A DNA stretch of 7,533 nucleotides from an uncultured Prevotella sp. (GTDB lineage: Bacteria > Bacteroidota > Bacteroidia > Bacteroidales > Bacteroidaceae): NCBI GenBank assembly GCA_946625715.1, contig CAMOTK010000098.1:1-7533 (forward strand), written 5' to 3'. A program made the position numbers and the translations under genes. The notes under the pieces are model-generated. The model worked only from the letters and a program-made list of their open reading frames with translations, was not told where the DNA came from and made no database searches. Below are positions 1 to 6,081 of the stretch, piece by piece; the first letter of the stretch is position 1; every line of letters begins with the position of its first letter.

Positions 1-349
1 CAAACAGCGCCACGTTGTAGCTGGCCACGACAATGCCGGGTGCTTTCTCGTCATCGTCGGAACCGAACCATCCAGGCTGGTAGATGGTGCCTGAGTAAGG
101 TATGCAGCACAGCAGCGTGATGAAGGGGATGAGCGCCCAGTGCCAACGGCGACGGATGAGCCAGAAAAGCAGCAACACCAGATTGGCCAGAATGAGTAGC
201 GGCAAGACATAAACCAGCATGGCCGATGCCGTATTGTGTAGCGGATTGGCGTCACCGCCGTAGAGTCCGAAGAATGTGAATCCAGACGTTACAGCGGTCA
301 CGATGAGTACCATGAAGGATAGATACTTGTAGACTGCGAGTTTTCCCAT
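1..349 (-). CDS. Membrane-anchored endonuclease/exonuclease/phosphatase (EEP) family protein, 5' part only
   Basis: This is the first 116 codons of a gene that continues past the left edge, so no stop is visible. The translation begins MGKLAVYKYLSFMVL and shows three hydrophobic stretches, at about residues 10-30, 43-65 and 70-85, separated by a short basic loop (RRRWHW). An acidic linker (SDDDEKAPG) follows, then VVASYNVALF. The last segment looks like the first strand of the EEP (DNase I-like) fold, in which the Asn of an S/T-Y-N-V motif (here N112) helps bind the catalytic metal. Three N-terminal membrane helices followed by a cytosolic or periplasmic EEP domain is a common architecture in Bacteroidota. 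The catalytic His, Asp and Glu residues lie outside the window, so the substrate (nucleic acid, phospholipid or phosphoprotein) cannot be judged. The ATG at 349 is chosen because it directly precedes the first membrane helix. The gene follows the kinase gene with a 42-bp gap and no promoter box in between, so co-transcription is likely. Confidence 0.72.
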   Translation of the reverse strand, partial: MGKLAVYKYLSFMVLIVTAVTSGFTFFGLYGGDANPLHNTASAMLVYVLPLLILANLVLLLFWLIRRRWHWALIPFITLLCCIPYSGTIYQPGWFGSDDDEKAPGIVVASYNVALF

Positions 350-391
350 ATTGTGAAACGGTTTGAATTGATTGATAGAAAGATTGCTTGC

Positions 392-1648
392 TTAATCCTC
401 GTCGCCGATGTGCTTCTTCACCATCTCGATGAGCTCTTCGGGATTGAACGGCTTGGCCAGGAAGTCGTTGCAACCAGCGGTCAGGGCTGCCTTGACGTGC
501 TCGTCGTAGGCAAAGGCGCTGATGGCAATGACTGGCGTTTCGTGGTTCACCTCTTTGATAATGCGCGTGGCATCGAGACCGTTCATCTCTGGCATGCGTA
601 TGTCCATGAGTATCAGGTCGGGCTTCTCGTCTTCGTTGATGGTGACAGCCTCAATGCCGTTGTGCGCACGAAGAATGCGGTAGCGGTTATGCAGCACGAT
701 GCGCACCAACTCGAAGTTGGGCTCCTCGTCTTCGGCCACGAGAATGGTCTTCATCGTGCCGTCGCTGCGCTGTATGGCTCTGAGTGTGCGGCCGTTGCTC
801 ATTGATTGCATAGACGTAGACACGCCGCCGACCGTGCCTTGGAAGGGCAATACAAACGTGAAGGTGGCGCCGTGGCCCAGTTCGGAATGTACCTCGATGT
901 GTCCGCCCATCTTCTCGACGATGATTCGGCAGAGGGCCAGGCCCAGTCCGAAACCTTTTTGCGACTCGGCGTCCTTCGATGTGTAAGTGTCGAAAATGTG
1001 GGGAATGAACTCGGAAGCAATGCCCGTGCCGGTGTCGGTGACGTAGAACTCGATGTTCTTTGCATCGTCTATCAGACGATAACCATAGGTAACCGACCCC
1101 ATCGTGGTGTGCTTCAGTGCGTTGGAAATGAGGTTCGAGAAGATTTGGGCCAGTCGGTTCTCGTCGGTAGTGAACAAGACGGACGTGTCAGGATGCGTCC
1201 AAGAGAGTGCCACCGTGTCGGGGCAGCGGAACTTGAACAGCTGCTTGATGCTCTTCATCAGGTGCTCCAGGTCGGTAGTCTCTTTCTTGATGGTGATTTC
1301 GCCTGCTTCCACGCGGCTGAGGTCCAGTATCTCGTCGACCAGACTCAGCAGGCGGTTGTTGTTGGTTTCAATGATTTCGAGGAAAGTCTGCCGCTCTTCG
1401 GCCGAATCGGTCTCGGCAATGATACGCGAAAAGCCCTCGATGGCGTTCAGCGGTGTGCGAATTTCATGACTCATGTTAGCCAGGAAAAGCGATTTCATCT
1501 TGCTCGCCTTTTCTGCCTGCGCTACTTTCTCTTCATACTCTTTCAGCTTCTGGTTGGCTGCCTCTAATTCCAGTTTAGCAGCCATCAACTGGTTGTTTGC
1601 TTCAGTGTACTTCTGAAAGAGTATTTCTTTTTCTTCTTCTAATGTCAT
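392..1648 (-). CDS. Soluble hybrid histidine kinase with C-terminal receiver domain
   Basis: A 418-residue two-component signalling protein. Residues 1-50 are a charged, heptad-like helix, probably a coiled coil. HisKA follows with the H box SHEIRTPLNAI (phospho-accepting H61). The HATPase_c domain has an N box (N172 and N176 in FSNLISNALKH), a G1 box DTGTGI (205-210) and a G2 box GFGLGLAL (232-239). After a linker of about 30 residues comes a receiver domain from about 299: acidic pocket E306/D307, phospho-acceptor D349 in LMDIRMPEMNG, S377, and K399 in AKPF. All catalytic residues are present, so the protein should autophosphorylate and pass phosphate to its own receiver. There is no transmembrane segment, no PAS or GAF domain and no DNA-binding output domain. 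The signal must therefore come through the coiled coil or a partner, and phosphate must leave through an Hpt protein encoded elsewhere. An in-frame stop lies upstream of the first ATG, after the promoter, so no sensor region has been missed. Confidence 0.93.
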   Translation of the reverse strand: MTLEEEKEILFQKYTEANNQLMAAKLELEAANQKLKEYEEKVAQAEKASKMKSLFLANMSHEIRTPLNAIEGFSRIIAETDSAEERQTFLEIIETNNNRLLSLVDEILDLSRVEAGEITIKKETTDLEHLMKSIKQLFKFRCPDTVALSWTHPDTSVLFTTDENRLAQIFSNLISNALKHTTMGSVTYGYRLIDDAKNIEFYVTDTGTGIASEFIPHIFDTYTSKDAESQKGFGLGLALCRIIVEKMGGHIEVHSELGHGATFTFVLPFQGTVGGVSTSMQSMSNGRTLRAIQRSDGTMKTILVAEDEEPNFELVRIVLHNRYRILRAHNGIEAVTINEDEKPDLILMDIRMPEMNGLDATRIIKEVNHETPVIAISAFAYDEHVKAALTAGCNDFLAKPFNPEELIEMVKKHIGDED

Positions 1649-1683
1649 GAGCTTGTTCCAGTCTTTTTTGCTCTTACATTTTG

Positions 1684-1714
1684 CAAAGATAATATTTTAT
1701 TTCCAACTGACAAA
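1684..1714 (-). promoter_or_regulatory. Bacteroidota-type promoter for the hybrid kinase gene
   Basis: Read on the minus strand, TTTG (1714-1711) is followed by a 19-bp AT-rich spacer and then TATCTTTG (1691-1684). This fits the Bacteroidota primary-sigma consensus TTTG-N19-TAnnTTTG exactly. Transcription would start near 1677, giving a leader of roughly 30 nt before the ATG at 1648. The element sits in the 83-bp gap after the glycosyltransferase gene, so the kinase can be expressed independently of the hppA-glycosyltransferase cluster. Confidence 0.75.
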
Positions 1715-1731
1715 TAATTGACTTGATTTTT

Positions 1732-2913
1732 TTAAGCCCTTTTGGCTTTTTCCCACGTTCCGCTGGTGTTGTGCGTGCGCAGATAGTGTATGCCCTGGAA
1801 CACGTTCATGTTCATGAACAGGAAGTAGTAGGGCACGTAGAGAAGTCGCTGCTTGCGACCTTTGCGGTAGAGCCACCAACCGCCGAAAGCGGCCAGATAG
1901 AACACGAGTTGCAGCAGCCAAACGACGGTGTAGATGGTGCCGGCTTTCATCATGACCAATGCCACGTTGAGCGGAATGAGCGCCATGAGGGCAAAGGGCG
2001 TGACGGTCCAGCGCAAGACGCGATGGCTGACGAACTGGAAGCTGACGAGCGGGTACTTGAAGGGGTTCATCAGCGACCTCAGCCACCACACGCTCTGCAA
2101 GCCGCCGGCTGCAATGCGGCGCTTGCGCTTCGATTCTTCTTCCATGTTGGCCGAACCGTACTCCAGCGCATAGGCATCGGAAGTGTAGGCAATGCGCTTG
2201 CCGTCCTTCAATATCAGCATCGACATCATGAAATCATCGAGCAAAGCGTGCTGTGGAGCAGGCCGATAGCAGCTCATGCGCACGGCAAACAGTTCGCCGG
2301 CAGCACCCATTGCCGAGTAGAGCTCGGAGTCCCAGCGCTTCAGCGTGCTCTCGTATTTCCAGTAGAAGCCTTCGCCTTCAGCGGCTACATCGCCTGCAGC
2401 CTTTGCGGCCACGCGCTTTTCGCCCGACACGCAGCCCACTTGCTCGTCCATAAACAGGCGGGCTATCTCTTTCATCGACCCCGCGTTGAGCATCGTGTTG
2501 GCGTCGGTGAACACCACTATCGGTGCACGGTTCTCGCTGAGGCCGTGCTGCATGGCAGCTGCCTTGCCGCGACGCTCAGGGCTGAACACCAGCTTGACTT
2601 CGGGATACTGGCGCAACAGTTCGTTGGAACGGTCGTTGGAGCCGTCGGTCACCCACATGACGCAGAGCTTCTCGCTGGGATAATCCAGCTGGCGAATGTT
2701 GGCCATCTTCTCTTCGATGATGTCCTCTTCGTTGTAAGCGCAAATCATGAGCGTCAGCTCAGGCAACTGCGCATTATCAGCAGGGAGCACCGTTTTGTTC
2801 GGTGCTCCCTTGATGAGTCGTTTCCCTTTCAGTATCAGCCAAAGCACCAAGCCATACCCGAAATAGGTATAGAAGACGAGTGCCAGACAGAGCCAGAAAA
2901 GAACCTTCAACAT
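1732..2913 (-). CDS. Membrane-anchored family 2 glycosyltransferase
   Basis: A 393-residue inverting GT-A-fold glycosyltransferase that would transfer a sugar from a nucleotide-sugar donor at the cytoplasmic face of the membrane. An N-terminal hydrophobic helix (about 4-28) is followed by the catalytic domain. Visible landmarks are LTLMICAYNEE (donor-binding first strand, 54-63), the TDGSND loop (D90), RRGKAAAMQHGL (114-125), the metal-site strand VVFTDANT with D137-A-N139 in the DxD position, and DDFMMSM with D216/D217, where D217 is the likely catalytic base. KRKRRIAAGG (242-251) takes the place of the Q/RxxRW-type acceptor motif of processive GT2 enzymes. Two or three hydrophobic segments fill about 285-350, followed by an amphipathic, basic C-terminus. 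This layout resembles cellulose- or poly-GlcNAc-synthase-like enzymes, but donor and product cannot be read from the sequence. The gene starts 12 bp after the hppA stop, so it is probably co-transcribed with hppA. Confidence 0.9.
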   Translation of the reverse strand: MLKVLFWLCLALVFYTYFGYGLVLWLILKGKRLIKGAPNKTVLPADNAQLPELTLMICAYNEEDIIEEKMANIRQLDYPSEKLCVMWVTDGSNDRSNELLRQYPEVKLVFSPERRGKAAAMQHGLSENRAPIVVFTDANTMLNAGSMKEIARLFMDEQVGCVSGEKRVAAKAAGDVAAEGEGFYWKYESTLKRWDSELYSAMGAAGELFAVRMSCYRPAPQHALLDDFMMSMLILKDGKRIAYTSDAYALEYGSANMEEESKRKRRIAAGGLQSVWWLRSLMNPFKYPLVSFQFVSHRVLRWTVTPFALMALIPLNVALVMMKAGTIYTVVWLLQLVFYLAAFGGWWLYRKGRKQRLLYVPYYFLFMNMNVFQGIHYLRTHNTSGTWEKAKRA

Positions 2914-2925
2914 AGTCTTATGGCT

Positions 2926-5130
2926 TTATGCGAATGCGATTGTCAGACCAGCCATGACGATGCTGACCATCGACATGAGCTTAATCAGAATGTTGAGCGA
3001 CGGGCCGCTGGTGTCCTTGAACGGGTCGCCTACGGTGTCGCCAACGATGGTGGCCTTGTGGGCAAACGAGCCCTTGCCGCCAAAGTTGCCTTCCTCGACC
3101 ATCTTCTTGGCGTTGTCCCAGGCGCCACCGGCGTTGGCCATGAAGACAGCCAGCGTGAAGCCTGCGGCCAGTCCGCCAACGAGCAGGCCGAGCACACCGG
3201 CCACGCCGAGCACGATGCCCACTACGATGGGAATGGCGATAGCGAGGATAGAGGGGAGAATCATTTCGTGCTGAGCGGCACGGGTGGAAATCTCGACGCA
3301 AGAACCGTAGTCGGGCGTGCCGGTACCTTCAAGGATGCCCTTTATTTCGCGGAACTGGCGGCGTACTTCCTCAACCATCTTCTGCGCAGCGCGTCCTACG
3401 GCTTCCATGGTCAAACCGCAGAACAGGAAAGCGGCCATTGCGCCAATGAACGCGCCAACCAGCACCTTCGGATTCATCAGGTTCACCTGGAAGAACTCCA
3501 TGAAGTCGGGCATCGTGGCCGTCGACGGGTCGAACACTTGCTGCGTGAGCGGATGTATGAACTGCTGGCCTTCGTTCACGGCACGAATCATGGCAATCTT
3601 AATCTCCTCGACATAGGAAGCCAACAGTGCCAAAGCGGTGAGAGCGGCCGAACCAATGGCAAAGCCCTTGCCCGTAGCAGCGGTGGTGTTGCCTAATGCG
3701 TCGAGCGCATCGGTGCGGTGGCGCACTTCCTCGCCCAGTTCGCTCATCTCGGCGTTGCCGCCAGCATTGTCGGCAATGGGGCCATAGGCGTCGGTTGCCA
3801 GCGTGATGCCCAGTGTGGAGAGCATGCCTACGGCAGCAATACCAATGCCATAGAGGCCGTGAGAGATGCTTGAGGCACTCATGGTGAGGTCGAAGTGGTT
3901 GGCAAACATGTAGCTGAGCATGATGGCCACGCCAATGGTGATGACGGGGATGCAAGTAGACATCATGCCCGTGCCGATGCCCTTGATGATGACCGTAGCC
4001 GAGCCCGTAAGACCAGCTTCCGAAATCTTCTGCGTGGGCTTGTAGGAGTGCGACGTGTAGTATTCGGTGGCCTGTCCGATGATGACGCCTGCGGCCAAAC
4101 CGGTGATGACCGAGCAGGAGAGACCGAGCCAGTTGTCAATGCCTAACAGATACAATATCATAAAGGTGGCGATGGCGATGAGCACGGCCGACACATTGGT
4201 GCCTAAAGAGAGCGAATGGAGCAGGTCCTTCATCGTGGCGCCTTCCTTGGTGCGCACCAGGTAGATGCCGAAGAGCGAGAGGAACACGCCTACGGCGGCA
4301 ATGAGCATTGGCGCAATGACGGCACGCAGCTGCATGTCGCCGTTCATGGCAAAGGCCGTAGCGCCCAGAGCAGCTGTGGAAAGGATAGAACCGCAATAGC
4401 TCTCATAGAGGTCGGCGCCCATACCGGCCACGTCGCCCACGTTGTCGCCCACATTGTCGGCAATGGTTGCCGGATTGCGCGGGTCGTCTTCAGGAATATC
4501 GGCCTCGACCTTACCCACGATATCGGCGCCTACGTCGGCAGCCTTCGTATAGATGCCGCCGCCCACACGGGCAAACAGTGCCTGCGTGGAAGCACCCATG
4601 CCGAAGGTCAGCATCGTGGTGGTAATGGTGATGAGCGCCATCTGCTCGCCCTGATAGAAATAGGTGAGGATGAGAAACCAAATGGCAATATCGAGCAAGC
4701 CAAGACCTACCACCGTGAGGCCCATCACTGCGCCCGAGCGGAAAGCGATGCGGAGACCGCCGTCAAGACTCTGTCGGGCAGCATTGGCCGTGCGAGCGCT
4801 GGCGTAGGTAGCGGTTTTCATGCCGAAGAAACCGGCAAGTCCGGAGAAGAAACCGCCCGTGAGGAATGCGAAGGGCACCCAGGGATTTTGAACTTTCAAC
4901 ACGTAGGCCATGAAGGAGAAGACAACGGCGAGCACCACAAACACGATGGTGACCACTTTGTACTGCTGCTTCAGATAGGCCATAGCGCCGCGACGCACGT
5001 GTCCGGCAATCTCTTTCATTCTCGGTGTGCCTTCGTCGGCCTTCATCATTTGTGTGAAGAAGTACCAGGCCATGCTCAGAGCCACCACTGATGCGATGGG
5101 GACGAGCCAAAATGCGGAAGGAATGTTCAT
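2926..5130 (-). CDS. hppA: K+-dependent membrane-bound pyrophosphatase, cation-pumping
   Basis: A 734-residue integral membrane enzyme, a normal length for the family, that hydrolyses pyrophosphate in the cytosol and uses the energy to export Na+ and/or H+. The three conserved catalytic segments are intact. DVGADIVGKVEAD (199-211) contains D199-x7-K207-x-E209 and runs into DNVGDNVGDVAG (225-236). The second is DAYGPIADNAGGNAEM (447-462). The third is GDTVGDPFKDTSGPSLN (697-713) near the C-terminus. A484 and G487 in GNTTAATGKG are the residues of the K+-dependent subgroup; the K+-independent subgroup has Lys at the first of these positions. E243 in ADLYESYCGS is the gate glutamate position of Na+-transporting members. 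About 16 hydrophobic helices are evident. The start at 5130 is the first ATG before the first helix, 39 bp after the upstream gene, with an AT-rich leader and no Shine-Dalgarno sequence. The enzyme would recover energy from biosynthetic pyrophosphate and help ion homeostasis. Confidence 0.97.
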   Translation of the reverse strand: MNIPSAFWLVPIASVVALSMAWYFFTQMMKADEGTPRMKEIAGHVRRGAMAYLKQQYKVVTIVFVVLAVVFSFMAYVLKVQNPWVPFAFLTGGFFSGLAGFFGMKTATYASARTANAARQSLDGGLRIAFRSGAVMGLTVVGLGLLDIAIWFLILTYFYQGEQMALITITTTMLTFGMGASTQALFARVGGGIYTKAADVGADIVGKVEADIPEDDPRNPATIADNVGDNVGDVAGMGADLYESYCGSILSTAALGATAFAMNGDMQLRAVIAPMLIAAVGVFLSLFGIYLVRTKEGATMKDLLHSLSLGTNVSAVLIAIATFMILYLLGIDNWLGLSCSVITGLAAGVIIGQATEYYTSHSYKPTQKISEAGLTGSATVIIKGIGTGMMSTCIPVITIGVAIMLSYMFANHFDLTMSASSISHGLYGIGIAAVGMLSTLGITLATDAYGPIADNAGGNAEMSELGEEVRHRTDALDALGNTTAATGKGFAIGSAALTALALLASYVEEIKIAMIRAVNEGQQFIHPLTQQVFDPSTATMPDFMEFFQVNLMNPKVLVGAFIGAMAAFLFCGLTMEAVGRAAQKMVEEVRRQFREIKGILEGTGTPDYGSCVEISTRAAQHEMILPSILAIAIPIVVGIVLGVAGVLGLLVGGLAAGFTLAVFMANAGGAWDNAKKMVEEGNFGGKGSFAHKATIVGDTVGDPFKDTSGPSLNILIKLMSMVSIVMAGLTIAFA

Positions 5131-5131
5131 A

Positions 5132-5150
5132 GTTTAGAATATTGTTTAGA
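5132..5150. repeat. Paired 7-bp direct repeat in the hppA leader
   Basis: GTTTAGA occurs at 5132-5138 and again at 5144-5150, separated by ATATT, so the two copies are 12 bp apart. They fill half of the 39-bp gap directly upstream of the hppA ATG. On the coding strand the motif reads TCTAAAC. It could be a regulator or RNA-protein site, or chance in AT-rich DNA. No TAnnTTTG box is present in the gap. Confidence 0.4.
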
Positions 5151-5169
5151 GTTATTGGTGTTTCGCGGG

Positions 5170-5958
5170 TCAGTCGTCGCCGAAGTCGGCCATGTTGGCA
5201 GCCTCGTCGTCGGGGTCGTCGGCGCCGAAGTCCATCATCGTCGAGTAGTTGTCTTCGGTGATGTCGTCGTCGTTGGGGTCTTCCAGCTCAATATCGTCCT
5301 CTTCGGGCTTGTTGTAGTCGTCCTCGGGAATTTCGTCTTCATCGTCGTTGTGCGAAGCAAACTTCATGCGCGGCTTTTCGGTTTCGGGCTTCAGCTTGGC
5401 AAAGATGGCTTCAGTCCACGTACCTTTTGCCACTTCAAGCACTTCGTAGCCGTCGGCCACCTTCTTCTCGTACATGCCGCCCTTCTTGTGCATGCGGTCG
5501 GCAGGCAGCGTGGTGGTAGAGATGTCGAAGCCGCTCTCGATGATGTCCTTGATGCTCTGCGAAAGCGAGTCCCAGCCGCCGCCGAAGTTGCGGTCGAGCA
5601 CCTCTATGAGCTTGGCCGCCGTGATGTGGCGTATGTTCTCGTAGGTCAGGTCGGTCACGCGCAGTATGGGCTTCTTCTTGATGGCCCACGTCACCTTGAC
5701 GTTTTCGTCGAGTTTCACCTGTCCCACTTTGTAGCCCATCTTCTCGTATTTCGCTTTGATGGCTTTCGAGTCGCCGTCGATTTCCTCTATGAGGAATGCG
5801 CTGCGAATGATGTCGGTGAAGTGGCGTACGTTATCCTTGACGTCGGCGTCTTTTTCTGCACCTTCCCACATGCGAAAGATGTCGTTTTCCTGAACATCCC
5901 ATACGGAGCTCTTGGTTAAAGTCTTGAGCGTGAGTGCTTTTTTGTCTGTTTGTTGCAT
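5170..5958 (-). CDS. Conserved-looking protein of unknown function with highly acidic C-terminal tail
   Basis: A 262-residue soluble protein that I do not recognise. It has no signal peptide or membrane segment. Residues 1-200 look like a folded mixed alpha/beta region of mixed charge, including YEKMGYKVGQVKLDENVKV, KKKPILRVTDLTYENIRHI and a glycine patch NFGGGWDSLSQSI at about 124-136. From about 205 the chain is low-complexity and acidic: 29 of the last 58 residues are Asp or Glu. The tail contains two related elements, MMDFGADD (241-248) and MADFGDD at the very end. The start is placed at the ATG at 5958. The reading frame is open to a TTG at 5994, but that TTG lies inside the candidate -7 promoter box and cannot be on the message. 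The gene is divergent from rarA and 39 bp upstream of hppA, so it is probably the first gene of the hppA transcript. An acidic tail could mimic nucleic acid or bind basic proteins, but that is speculation. Confidence 0.82.
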   Translation of the reverse strand: MQQTDKKALTLKTLTKSSVWDVQENDIFRMWEGAEKDADVKDNVRHFTDIIRSAFLIEEIDGDSKAIKAKYEKMGYKVGQVKLDENVKVTWAIKKKPILRVTDLTYENIRHITAAKLIEVLDRNFGGGWDSLSQSIKDIIESGFDISTTTLPADRMHKKGGMYEKKVADGYEVLEVAKGTWTEAIFAKLKPETEKPRMKFASHNDDEDEIPEDDYNKPEEDDIELEDPNDDDITEDNYSTMMDFGADDPDDEAANMADFGDD

Positions 5959-5991
5959 AAATATATTGGTTATTGTTTTTGTTTCTGTCTG

Positions 5992-6022
5992 CAAATGTAA
6001 GTACTTTATTTCTGATTCGCAA
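5992..6022 (-). promoter_or_regulatory. Bacteroidota-type promoter for the acidic-protein/hppA cluster
   Basis: On the minus strand, CTTG (TTG at 6022-6020) is followed by a 20-bp spacer and TACATTTG (5999-5992), which matches TAnnTTTG. The -33 box is one base off TTTG. The predicted start near 5985 gives an A-rich leader of about 27 nt to the ATG at 5958. This is the only clear promoter upstream of the closely spaced acidic-protein, hppA and glycosyltransferase genes. Confidence 0.65.
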
Positions 6023-6040
6023 GTTTTTTGACAATTATTT

Positions 6041-6072
6041 TTTGCTTTTCTCGGTTTTTATTGCTACCTTTG
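6041..6072 (+). promoter_or_regulatory. Bacteroidota-type promoter for rarA
   Basis: TTTG (6041-6044), a 20-bp spacer and TACCTTTG (6065-6072) match the TTTG / TAnnTTTG consensus. With the start expected a few bases after the -7 box, at about 6076-6080, only about 2-6 nt would precede the rarA ATG at 6082. The -33 element lies 18 bp from that of the divergent promoter, so one bound factor could affect both genes. Confidence 0.65.
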
Positions 6073-6081
6073 TCTGCTGAA

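Noticed and set aside
1734..1748. Small inverted repeat AAGCC-N5-GGCTT followed by T residues on the plus strand, as a terminator
   Set aside because: The stem is only 5 bp and overlaps the end of the glycosyltransferase coding sequence. The T run is on the strand that carries no gene here.
1723..3696. Very long open plus-strand frame (657 codons) across the glycosyltransferase gene and the 3' part of hppA
   Set aside because: It is antisense to two genes with clear family motifs, and its translation is rich in His, Gln and Arg without any recognisable domain. It is a codon-bias shadow, as are the plus-strand frames at 806-1567, 4216-5091 and 5155-5919.
5959..5994. Twelve-codon N-terminal extension of the acidic protein from a TTG at 5994
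   Set aside because: The TTG is part of the TACATTTG promoter box, so it would not be on the transcript. The ATG at 5958 follows an A-rich leader of normal length.
6028..6033. TTGACA, resembling a sigma70 -35 box upstream of rarA
   Set aside because: No -10-like hexamer lies at 16-18 bp, and the other promoters here follow the Bacteroidota form.
6028..6081. Eighteen-codon N-terminal extension of rarA from a TTG at 6028
   Set aside because: It would start upstream of the promoter and adds a hydrophobic stretch not expected in this family. Family proteins begin at or near MSQPLAERL.
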